From contig CM039183.1 of NCBI GenBank assembly GCA_008360975.2, forward strand, positions 78,900,350-78,964,349: a stretch of 64,000 nucleotides of DNA, read 5' to 3'. Source of the stretch: Lichenostomus cassidix (lineage: Eukaryota; Chordata; Aves; Passeriformes; Meliphagidae). Positions 52,101 through 63,215 of the stretch are shown here, in pieces (the first letter of the stretch is position 1; every line of letters starts with the position of its first letter). The notes under the pieces are model-generated. The model saw nothing but the letters and a program-made list of their open reading frames with translations. It ran no database searches and had not been told where the DNA came from. A program made the translations under genes and the position numbers.

Positions 52101-55100
52101 ATGTGGTGCTCACAGAGCCTCCAAGGGTTCCAGGCACAGCTCCCAGCTCAGAAGTTGACAGAATCCCTTTCCTAGAGAGTGCGCTGTGTGACAGTAAAAA
52201 CAGAGCAAAGGAAATTGAAGTGGCCACCCTGCTGCAGCTGAGGTCATGTTTATGTCTGTCTGTCTGGCAGAGGTGTCTGTCCCCAGGTGCACTGGCCAGA
52301 ATTGAGCAGTCTCACGGCCAGACCATCTGAGAAATGCGCTCTGGCCTCCAGTCACAAGGGCACTGCCTGGCTCTGCTGGCAGGATTAGGGGATGTTCTCT
52401 CCCTGCAATTACCTACCAGCCCATTCCAGGGCACAACCCTTACTCTATGTCTCATCCCCACCCCGTGGTCTCCAAAACCCTACAAGACAGTAACAAAGAA
52501 CCAGTTAACAATCATCTTCCGAGACATCCAGGGTCAAGGAGTTGTGGAGCACTTTGTGGGTCATCCAGATCCAAGAACCCACCTCCCACCAGTTCCCTCA
52601 GCCTGGCAAGGGGACAGCCTTTGCAAAGCAGGAACACAGGAAAGGGCTATTAACAATGCCAGCATCTTCTTCCAGCTTGCCCCTCAGCATTTGGTCCTCA
52701 GCTTTTGCTCCTTCTTGGCAAGTCTGCCAATCTTCTGGGCAAGGCCCTTGGTTTACTCTGCAGCCAGTTCCAAAAATGTTGCCTGGATTGGAAGAATCCC
52801 TCAGCCTCCATCTGTACTGTGCTCCACTACTGACATATGTTTTATATTGTGACTTTCTTAGATTATAATTTTAGGTTTGTGAACCGAAAGAGATCCATTG
52901 TGTCTGTTGTCTTCTTATCCATGCTCTCAAAAACACAGATGAGAAAGCAAAGATGGACAATGCTTACACTCGGAAAAATAGCCTGAGAATCCGAAGTAAC
53001 ATTTGCCTGTGTTGTTATGCAAACATTTCAGAAGTGTTATCCTGCTGTTCTTTTAATGAGATTGTACTGGAGAAAAAAGGAGCAGGATGGAGGCGTGGTG
53101 AATGTGTCTAGCAAATCTTTAAATGCCTGAGTGGCGATGATAATGCGAGCATGGGTTTATTGCTCTGCATTTTAGAAATACGTTTTAAAAACTTCCAATT
53201 TTACTAGACATTTATTTGCATACAGGCACTTCTGCCTCTACTTTCTGTAATTTTATTGCTGCTGTAATAGAGATTTTGGAAACCAAATGCACTTCACTAT
53301 GTTTCAAGTCTCTTCCTATGCTACTGGGTGATATCTGATTTATGAAAAGAAGGCACTATTTGCCCTACCCTCTGTGTATCTGATGGAAAAATACAGTAAA
53401 TTGAGATTAATAGATCCATTCCCTGTGAATGTGGGTGGATATAAGGGAGATGCAGGTTTCAGTCTCATAAAGGTTTTTCCTCTTGCCTTATGAAAGGTCA
53501 AAGCATATTATTGGGTTTCTTTCATCTTTACTTCTCCAGTCTCATGCTGGGTGCAGATAATGGGATGGTAGGTATGTTTGCCATGGAATCTTCCTTGAGA
53601 TTGTTTCAATTGCACCTTAGTCCTTTGAACTTGTCTGTCATTCCTGACTTTAAATTAAACAGAGGATGGGAAGGGAGGAGCTGGCCTCTCTTTCACTGAA
53701 CTGGCTACTGTCATCATACTTCTTCCTTTCAGACTTCCTGACAGTCCTAGCTTCTGGTTTTTTTAAAATTTCTTTCAAGTCTGTATGTTTTCACTAATTG
53801 GAGGCATTATTCTTAGAAACAACTCAGCTCTAATTATTTCTGTAAGTTACATGTCCATTTTAGCTTGAAAGTGGCACTTGAGGTCAAACCCTCTCCCACA
53901 CTGCTTTCCCTGATGCCTGCTGTCTCGAGTAGAAAGTATTGAGGCAGTCTCTATGGAAAAACCTCGGCATTCTGGGATTAAATTGGTATATGAGAAGGGA
54001 AAGCTTTTGTTCTCCATCCTTGCTAGTCTCCTCTGGGAGCAACAATATTTGGTGCTGAGCTGCAGTCTACAAGAGGACTTTCTTCCCAAATGATTTTTGG
54101 TTACTGTACAATACTGGATATAATTTCATTACCCATTTTGCCTTAAGTCAAACTCCGATTACCTGACTTGAAATGTTATTGTGTGGTTTCTGAAAGAGTT
54201 ATTTTTAAAATCATATTTAAGCATTGGAAATATAGCTGAACAAGCTGCAAAGAGAATATTATATTGCTAAGAAGTTAAGAAGGCTGTTGATGGCAGATAA
54301 TGTCTTAAAGAAAACTGGATAGACTAAAAAATAAACCTGCTACATCTGGATACTGGTTTTGTCATGGCATTAGATAGCTGTTACAGAGCTCTATGCTGTC
54401 TTTCCTGCTGGGAAACAAGAGCTAAAAGAAGCAAATTTTTAGCTATTTTTGCATTTCATTAACAAATGCTCTTACTTGAAAATGCAGTTCTCTAGATCTT
54501 GGCAGTAGTGAGATGCCTGTAGGCAGGAGCATAACTCTCCCCTCGAAGATTTGTGTGGATGGACATGAAACCTATGAAATTCTAAGCATACCTGGCCATG
54601 TACTGCAGGATGACAGTGCTGGTGATGATGTTTCTCAAAATACCCTCCGTGAGAGCAATACAATTCAGGGCTGTGGAGCAGACTGCAGCCTCCTATTGTC
54701 AGACTTGCTGACTGTCTTCCACTTGAGCCCAGGACTCAAGAAAAAGTAATATCCAGCTTATTTTCAAACTCCTGTAGCTCCTTAGGCCTTGCAGCTATAT
54801 TATTCTCAACTCTGAGAATAATTTTAATCTACCCTTAAGATACCAGAGGCTGAAAGTAATCATGTAAACATTATTATACACCTTTCCTTCTTCCAATTAC
54901 TTGCAAGGGATACAGTTATTGCAAGCAGGGAGTGGGTGCTGGGGTGTTCATATCCCCTGGTGTGTGGCTAGGGGTGGTCCAGGGTCATGTCCTGGCACTG
55001 CTGCTGTGGGGGACGTGGCATGTAAGGAGCATGCCTGTGGATGATGCTCTTCTGCAGAGGTTTCTAATATTAGATTTGTGTTATTGATCTCTGCTCTCCC

Positions 55101-58100
55101 TGGAGCCAGGAAAAAGCCTCCTGCAAGGAGGCAATAAGAAAAGTAAGGCAAAACTTAAAGAACTGAATTTTGTTTGCTGTTATAGAGCACTGCAAAATGC
55201 TTGCTGTGCAGCTTAGATCATCTGCAGGAGTGATGAAAATCACACTGGCATGGGTGTTATGCAACAATTATGTCTTTGTTTTTCCTCTTAAAATGAACAA
55301 ATTTGGATTATAGAGAAACACATGAGATTCTGAGGCATTGTGCTAACTAAATTTCTCCCCAAAAGTGTACAAGTTAAATGGAATATATCCCTCAAGCAAA
55401 ACTTGCATCATCCAGTGATGAAAAGGTCTATTAAAGTTCACACTACCAATCTAAAAGTGGAAGTATATGAAAGGCCACTGAAAGCAGGAATGGTGCTCAC
55501 CCAGAACACCATAATTAAATATTAAAAGTCATGTTCTAGGCTTGAGTGACTGCAGCATGTTTGTTCCTTTGTTGCCTCCAGCCCTGCCACTGTCACCATC
55601 AGCACACTGCCACATGTGACAGCATGAACAAGCAAGCATGCAAGGACACCACAGTGGAGACTTGCAAGATGTCAGCCTGAGCTGTGTAGCTCAGTGCTTC
55701 CAGCCTGGGGTCACAGAGTGAGGATGCAGAGGACATTATGGCTCACATTTCTGTCCAGGCTATTAAGTCCCTGCTGTTGCTGCTGCAGCAGTACTCATGC
55801 TGCATAGTGCACATCAGAAATCTTGGTTGTTTTAGTGTTAAAGTATCAGAAACTTCTTTAGCTTTTGACTAACCTTGGTTGGTGTCAATACAGCTCACCT
55901 AGAGTCAACAGACAACACTCTCTCTAAAGAGCTCAGGTGAATTCATAAGTGAATTAACCTCTCTGTCACTGTGAAGAGGCTTCCTTGGACTTTGGCTCAT
56001 GGCTGGCTCTGGTATGTCTGGCTCTGGGCTCTTAATACTAAACTCAAAATGATACAGTGGCTTGACAAGATATGAATTCACCCTGTGGGCTCAGATTTGT
56101 TCCAGCAAAGTTGGATGGGCTAACTTAGTACTGAGAAGCTTTACACAAGATCAGGTTTCAGCTGTCCTCTGAAGCCAGTGTTCGTGATTCCATAAAATTG
56201 GAATAAATCCTTTACTGTGTGTGGAGGTTATTCAACAGAAATATGACCATCTGCCTGTGGCTGCTCTGGACCTTCCTAGTACTGCCGAGTAACCTGATAA
56301 GCGCATTGATAAGCACTAGTGATCTCAGAGGTATGAGCCTGAGGTTAAAAACCGACTTGAAATAGTTAAATATTTCCATTAGCATTAGCTCTATTCCTAT
56401 GGTTTCAGCCATCCACTTGAGAAAGATATCCACTTTCCCTTTAAAAACTAAAGGGAAAGAATCAACCCTTTTTCAGTGTGATTATCTTTCATGTTTGTGA
56501 GACAATAATGTACCTTCCTCTCTCCTCCTTTGTACACAGATGAATCATTAAGACTCTGCTAATAAAGTCCATCTAGGTTTCCTGCACAATTTCCAATGAA
56601 TTTAACAAAGGGATAAATTCAGTCAAGAGTCCATGGGTTTGCTGGCCAATGTTGACAGCAAGGAAAAGGCAGCAACAGTGTTCTGCCCAAAAGCAACCAT
56701 GGATTTTAATCCATTATTGAAAGTGCAGTATTTGACAGTGCTATTTTATCTGTCCTCTACCAAAGGTGTCTCTAACAGGTACTCGTTACAGTCCTGCTGT
56801 CTGTTACCTACCTCTAATTGTTACAGAGCACTGAAATTTAGGATACTACATTAAGCTGGATTCATTACCACTCTTCTTAGTTCTCTCACAACAGTCCTGT
56901 TTGTGTCAACAAAACTTCATGAGAAGAATTGCCTGTTACCCTGAGGAGGACTATAGCTGTGTTCCTTGTACCATGGCCCTGTTTTTCTAAATAAGATTTT
57001 ATCTACAGCTATTTCAGTTTTCTCTCAGTTTATTTGTGCTGCTATAAGTTCAAAACTGTAATAAGAATTTCCCAGTAGCTTTTGCTGTTGGGGTTGTTAC
57101 TAGGACAAAGATAAAATATTCCTGAGTCTTTTTCTAATGAATATTCCAAGTTTGCAATTCATTATGACGTGATTTACCTAATGCTAATGGAAAGAAAAAA
57201 ACCACTGGATGACGTGATGCTGCAAAGCTGAGCCTAATTTAGCAGAGCAAGCAAGAGGCAGGCTCTGACAGAAACAGCTTTTGACACACTCAGATGGCCC
57301 CGAGTGTGTCAAGTTAACTGAGACCTGCCCCTCTCATCTGCTCCAGGACTTAGTGATGCTCTTCTGGCTGGTCTCGGTGGTGAGCTTTGGGCACTGGCTT
57401 GGCTCCAGCCCATGATGGTGCCAGCTCAGATGCTACACAGTGTTGGACATCCACGTGACAGTGCTGCCCTTGTCACCAGCCCTGAGGGCCATTTTAGCAA
57501 TGGGCCAACACTGGCCACCAGTCCCTGCTATCCCTGTGTGATTGTTCCAGATGTGCTGTCTCATCAGGTGTTGGTCCATGGCCCTCTTGAGGCTCATGCC
57601 AATGTCTGCATTACCCTGTTTTTAGTGGGTCACCACACTCAACCTGTTCATGTCAGCTCTTGACTCCTGTGAGAACACAATACTCCTGTGTCACCTAAAA
57701 CTGTGGAGAGGAGCTTACTGCGGTTAAGCTTTGCTTTTTTTGGGACCCTGGGCCTAACTCTCTCCTTTTTGATTAAATACAGAACTGAGGAAACACAAAC
57801 ACACACACACAATATTACTGGCTGTTGTATTTCAACAGAACAGACCAGAAAACCAACAAAACCCCCTAGAAAACAAAGACAAGTAAACATCTCTGACACA
57901 TTGCCACTTCACTTAATTGCTGTTCACGTTTCCCTTCTTGCAGTTGCAGGGACCCTTCTGCTTGGCTGGATGAGTGCAAGGCTCTCACAGATCCTGGGGC
58001 AGGGACACCCACTGCATCTGCCATCCTTGGCAGACCTTGACTCAGTTGTACAGAGGCCAGGGCATGAGTGGCCACCTGGTACCTCAAGGGCATGTTCCTG

Positions 58101-59489
58101 GCATCCACTGAAAGTCCTTCTAAACTCAGAAATTTGTGATGGCCAGTTACGGAGTCTGTAAGACTGGTCTGTCTGTTGGCCAAAAAGAGAAAGGACAAGA
58201 AATATGTTTGTGTAAAGAAATATAAAGGGAGGAACAACTGAGAAAGGGCTTCAGAAACAAATCCTGTTTCTAGAGTGTGTTTAAGGAGCAGCTGGTGGCA
58301 AATGATAATTATCCTCTTTTTAGGAACAATAAATTAAAGCAGAGGGAGATGAAGGCAAAGACCTAGCTGATAATTTATAAAGGCTTGTAATCACTGTAAT
58401 TAAAGATATATTAGAAACCTATAACTACAGTATGAAGATGCCATTAAAATGGCAGTTGCTTTCTAATGATGACTGGTATTTGACAAAGTTCAATTAAAAA
58501 TGTTTGTGTTAAAGTGTACTTCAGTGCACGCTTGCTGCATGAACATGTCAGATTGGGTAATGACATCCTCTCCAAGAATATCTCCAGACCTTAAAAGGAC
58601 ACTGGGACTTCAGAGTTGGGAGAATACTGAGCAAAATCATATATTACATTGTAAATATCTGTGGGTGCAGGACTGTGACCAGCAAAAGCAGATAAGGAAA
58701 TACAAATTCCAGCTCTCCCTGTATGCCTGCAATGTTAAAGTTTCAGAGCAACGTTCTGATTGTGTTCACTTCAAGAGGTCACTGCCTGTCACATTGCTCA
58801 TTCCCTTCAAAATTATATGACATAGAAAAGCCTAGTTTCCCATAGTGAGATTCCTAATTAATTGCAGAGCATGGTATCAAACTAAAACTTACAGTTTTTT
58901 AGAGCTAAGGGCCCCAAACTGGAATTCTGGGAACCTGGAGCCCCCAAGAACAGCAGCAGTCCCTGCAAGTGCAGCAGTAACATTTCTTGCTCATGAAAAC
59001 TAGTTCTTAGATCTTCCAACAAATGATCCCATTAGCAGCTGTTCAATGGTTCATTATGTCTCAATGTAGATTTCTCCTGTTTCTCTGTGTGTGTGTGACT
59101 GCCTACCTTCCTCCTCTCTTTGGAGACACCCAGGGAAGGTTTGTTAAACTATGCATTAGTTAGAAATGCAGGCCAGTTTAGTATTCTGAGAAAGCAAGCT
59201 AAGTGAGAATAATGTGGCACACTTCTGGAGGCCTCTCAGGAACTGGCAGAAAGAGAACTGAATCAGTATTTCAGATGTAAAAAATGAAGAAGGTTTCTAA
59301 TCATTAATGACTAAATTTTCCTCAAATGCATTGCTGAGCTTTTGCATCTAAATGGATTGTTGAAATGTTTGAACTGGAATAAAAGGAGAGCAGAGCTCAG
59401 GTAGGGCTTGTTTCTGAAATTTTGGGCTTGATGGAAATACTCTTAAGTCTGAGTGATTTAGAACACAAACATCCAAAGAAAATCTTTTT
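49151..59489. other. Unique non-coding sequence with a GC-richer island
   Basis: No supported gene. 52082-52852 is GC-richer, and one plus-strand frame is interrupted only once by a stop (TGA at 52328-52330); the translation is not recognised. Other small features are a 28/29-bp tandem duplication (51144-51200), paired TGACGTGA words (57165 and 57210), an 11-bp inverted repeat (57281-57312), a short CA run (about 57797-57811) and a TAAT-dense segment (58306-58496). Confidence 0.5.
51144..51200. repeat. Two-copy tandem duplication (29 + 28 bp)
   Basis: The unit begins 'cttttgtactgcaaagagag' and continues 'tcctttctc'. Copy one is 51144-51172 and copy two is 51173-51200, which differs only by loss of one T. 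The near identity indicates a recent slippage-type duplication. Confidence 0.95.
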
Positions 59490-59790
59490 GCTGAGGCTTA
59501 GCCACGGCTAACAGACAGACTCCCAACCAGCTGCTCATTTCACCCCCTCCAGTGGGATGGGGGAAGAAAATAGTACTTGACTAGGGGAAAATTACTTTTA
59601 ATTTATTGCCAATTAAATAGACTAGAGTAGGGATAAACAAAATTAAAAACATTAAACCATCACCTTTCCTTCTCTGTTTTTCATGCTCAGCTTCACTGCT
59701 TCACTCCTGGTCTTTTACCCCCCAGGAAGTTCAAGGGAACAGGGAATGGGTGTTTGCCATCTGTACATAAACACTCCTCTCTGCTGCTCC
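59490..59790 (-). mobile_element. Decayed avian ERV LTR fragment
   Basis: A partial LTR of the same superfamily as the copies at 4460-5578 and 30747-31294, on the minus strand. Plus-strand phrases are 'ccagtgggatgggggaagaa' near 59551, 'ggggaaaattac' near 59584, 'ttaatttattgccaattaaa' near 59597 and 'cagcttcactgcttcactcc' near 59689, then 'acagggaatgggtgtttgcc' and 'tctctgctgctcctcc'. The part from 59584 parallels 4625-4675 of the first LTR ('ggggaaattaattgaattt', then 'aggataatgagaaataaaaa'). Ends are ragged; it may continue to about 59900. Confidence 0.65.
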
Positions 59791-60125
59791 TCCCTTTGCC
59801 TGGAAATGTCTGTGCCTGGCACAGGGCAGCCCATGGCCATCTCTTCCATCTTGCAGCCCCCCAGTGTCTTGACACCTGCACCCAATGTGGTGCTTTTGCA
59901 GTGAAAGAGCAATTTTGGTGCTTTATTGTGTTGAGACCAAGGTCAGAAGTCAGTGCTGGTTTTCTCTTTTCTCATGCTGGATGGTCACCCAGGAAATTAA
60001 TGGAAACCCTTGAGAATGAAAGGCTCGCTGTGCATGGTTAGCCAAGAAGTGGTGCATGGTTAGATAAGATCAGATGTGCCAGCAATGTCTTACTTCCTGA
60101 CAGAGGAAAACAATTACTAGTGAGA

Positions 60126-60355
60126 TGTCGCTGTTGAACCGCTAACAGAGAGAAGAAGTCCAGGTCTTCAGTGTGGCAAAATGTCTTTATTAATTTGTTT
60201 TTATTAATTAATTTCAACTCATATAGACTTTCAAAGATCACCAGGATTGGTCAGTTCAAAACCTCCCCCCAAGCCGATTGGCCAGGCTTGAACCGTCCAT
60301 ATCTCGAGAGACCATTTTAACAATATCCAAACTTTATCTTTGTTTATAAAACACA
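60126..60355 (-). mobile_element. Possible LTR of a different ERV family
   Basis: On the minus strand the segment starts TGTGTTTTATAAACA and ends GTTCAACAGCGACA, so it has TG...CA ends. Between them are two CCAAT boxes (ATTGG on the plus strand at 60277-60281 and 60246-60250), a TATA-like 'ctatatg' near 60220-60226, and two AATAAA signals (TTTATT on plus at 60200-60205 and 60186-60191). That order is the one expected across U3 and R of a retroviral LTR. No flanking target duplication was found and I do not recognise the family, so this remains a hypothesis. Confidence 0.4.
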
Positions 60356-60421
60356 GGAAGAAGAGAGAAAATTTTCTCACAGGAAAGGTCTGTGAAACAT
60401 ATATGGAGATACCAGTGGATC

Positions 60422-60468
60422 TGAAAGAAATGTTAACACGAAAAGTGAAAGAAATGTTAACATGAACG
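60422..60468. repeat. Two-copy tandem duplication (24 + 23 bp)
   Basis: The unit is 'tgaaagaaatgttaacacga' plus 'aaag' at 60422-60445. It is repeated as 'tgaaagaaatgttaacatga' plus 'acg' at 60446-60468. Confidence 0.9.
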
Positions 60469-62989
60469 TAAGCAAAGCAGCAAGGCATGGGTGAGTGTGC
60501 AGGGCAGTGAGCAAATGGGAATTTCATGTGAGAAATGGGACAAAGAAGAACTTTGTGATTGCCTTATTTCAACCAGCCTGTGCCTACCACCACAATGTCC
60601 TGGTATTTCTGAATAGCATTTTGCCAGAGAGTTCCGTATTGCAAGTTTGAAGTAGATTTACCCAAATTACATAATTATGCACCATTATACAAGTAAAATA
60701 ACTGCATTAATATTAACAAAATTCTATATATGTGCTCCCCTTCTAATGTGATTTCTATCAGAATAACCTAAACACCCACTGAAATACAGAAATAGACACA
60801 TTTGGGAATATTTTCCTCCATGCATCCATATGTTTCTATATTTAAATTACAGCTAATTATGTATATATACATAATCTTTTATTGCTGTGAAAAAACAGGA
60901 AAAGGTCTGTTAAATTTTCAGGGGAAAAAAAGAAATAAGCAGTCAGACTGAAGCATTTGTTACATTTTCATACAGATTAATAAAGAAAACATTAGTAAGC
61001 ATCTGTCAAGATTTATATTTGATGTTTCTCATTTAAACTTGTAATTTTAAAGCATGAATAAAATATGAATGGTACAGGTAAGACCTAGTGCTCTTTTCAC
61101 TCTTTCCACCATTTTAGTGCAAATGTTGAATGTACTGAGGGTGCAGATGACTCTGAAGACACACTGCCCTCTCCTTCTCTCTTTGGGGAGAAGTTTTAAT
61201 AAAATCAGACAATAATAAAAGAGAGCTGCTTTCCCTTCCTTTCCTAAGACTTGTTTATGAAACAAATCTGTGCTCTTGCTCTTCAGGAGCGAGGCTCAGA
61301 GCATGTCCAAAGGGATCCATTCCAGTTCTGCAAAATGCAGGTCTTACGAACTGTGTTGAGTTTGCTACAGTCTCTCCTCTTTACCTCAGTGGACAGAGTT
61401 TTTCTGAAAATTGGAAGCAGAATCAAAGATGAGATTAGCTGGAGAGTCTGAGAGCAAGAGGGATAGTCAAAAGTAATGTGAACACAGCACAGGAGCAAGG
61501 CCATTTCCTTGCCTCCATTTTCACCAGAAGATGCCGAAAAGACTTCCTAGTCCTTTTCCGTTTGGAAAGGAGAACTCACTCACTGTTAGAGGTTAAAGAT
61601 GTCAAAAGAAAATGTTCTTGTCAAACCATTGAACACAACATACCCTTTCTGTCCAGTTTCTACACTGTGCTAATCTGAACTTTAAGAGTTTTTCTATCCA
61701 CTTAGTACTGACTTGAATATTACACCCCAGAGGACTGGCAAATGCCAAACACTTATTCAATGGAAAAAGAAAGCCCAAACTAAAAATGCCAATAATAATG
61801 TCCTTGGCAATTATGGACCAGTAATTCTTTCTTAAGAAACTACAAAAAGCCCACTTGAAAAATGAGATATTTCATGCATTGCTCACATCACTCTTTAAAA
61901 AAATATTTTTCTATATAAAGTAGGAGAGTGACAGCTCTTAAAGAAGGAGGACATTCAAAAAGCTTGAGATGGAGACACATATCAAGCAAGCCACATAAAA
62001 GAGCAGTGCAGTCTTACATACCTCTACCAGCCAGTTTCCCTTTAAACACAGAATTAGTGGAAAACATTTGTGGGGAGTGCAGGATAGAGAGGGTGACACT
62101 GCCCTGCCATCCTTCCTCTCCTTGCAAGGCCATACACATGCACCAGTGCTTTTCCTTGTTTACATCTTGCTCCCAGAGAATGAGAAGAGCAGACACCAGC
62201 AGTGCAAATTCATCAGCATTTCTGTGTGTGGAGAGATGAAGGCATCTCTGAGGAGTCATTCAAAGAGTCTGCACAAGTGCTGAGCCAGCGCCTTGATCCA
62301 GATACCTTCCCCTCTCCTTGATACTAACTACAGAAACTGTCTGAGTTACCTTCAGTAAATGGGTCTGAAGAACTTTTCATATACCAGAAAAATCTCATCA
62401 TGATATCTTGACTCTTTCAAGAAAATACAATGAACATATCTTTGGACCTATCTTTTTGTTTTAAACACTGTTTGTCCTGAATTTATTCTCACTTTTGTCG
62501 TCAAAGTCAAAGTAAATAATGACACTTTTAATAGTGGATCAAAATAAGAACAGAATAAACACTTCACAACCATTTATTATCTGCATAATCAAATCAAGGC
62601 TGTGAACAGAAGCTTGTTGAAAAACTCTCTTTTTGGGATGTACAGTTATAAAGGAATGCAAAATTACCCCAAACCTAAGTAAAATTCTGTCTCCCATTTA
62701 GAAGATAGCTAATTAAATCTTGCTCTAAATATCTTGCTTTTTCCTTAGTCAGTCTGATGACTTTGGCTAAATGCATTTCAAACTTTTTAAGGTTGTTGGG
62801 AAAGAAACCAATGGAAAATTAAAGCTTAGGCTGTATTTTTTAATGTCCACAACATGAGTTGTTCTCTTTGCTGCTGTCACCTCTGTATTTATGATGGAAA
62901 CTCCTACCTAAATGTATCTACTACTGCAATAATAGGTAATAGAGGAAACCAGGTTCAGTTGAACCATCTTGATTATAGAACATATGCAA

Positions 62990-63215
62990 AAACCCTCTCA
63001 AAAAACCCCCCAAAAAACCCCAAACCTGAAAAACAAACAAACAAACCCAACAAAAAAAACAAACAAAAAACAAAGAAAACCAAACCAAAACCAAAGAAGA
63101 CCAAACAAAACCACAACCAACCAACCAACCAAAAAAAAACCACAAACAAACAAAAACCTCACAACGCCCCCCCAAAAAAAACCAAAATAACAAAGGATAC
63201 AACTAACAAAAAAGA
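62990..63215. repeat. A/C-only low-complexity tract
   Basis: A long tract of A and C built from CAAA, CCAA, CCAAA and A-run/C-run words. Between 63001 and 63180 I count only five G and two T. The extreme strand asymmetry creates long Lys/Asn/Pro/Thr-rich frames on plus and Phe/Gly/Val-rich frames on minus that are not genes. Confidence 0.95.

Larger units (their letters stand above)
59791..62989. other. Mostly unique sequence, with a possible second LTR family
   Basis: No gene recognised. 60126-60355 has an LTR-like promoter layout on the minus strand (annotated separately). 60422-60468 holds a short tandem duplication. The remainder is AT-rich with short random frames. Confidence 0.5.

Noticed and set aside
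57688..58161. 157-codon plus-strand frame
   Set aside because: It starts on GTG, crosses a CA repeat and shows no recognisable domain.
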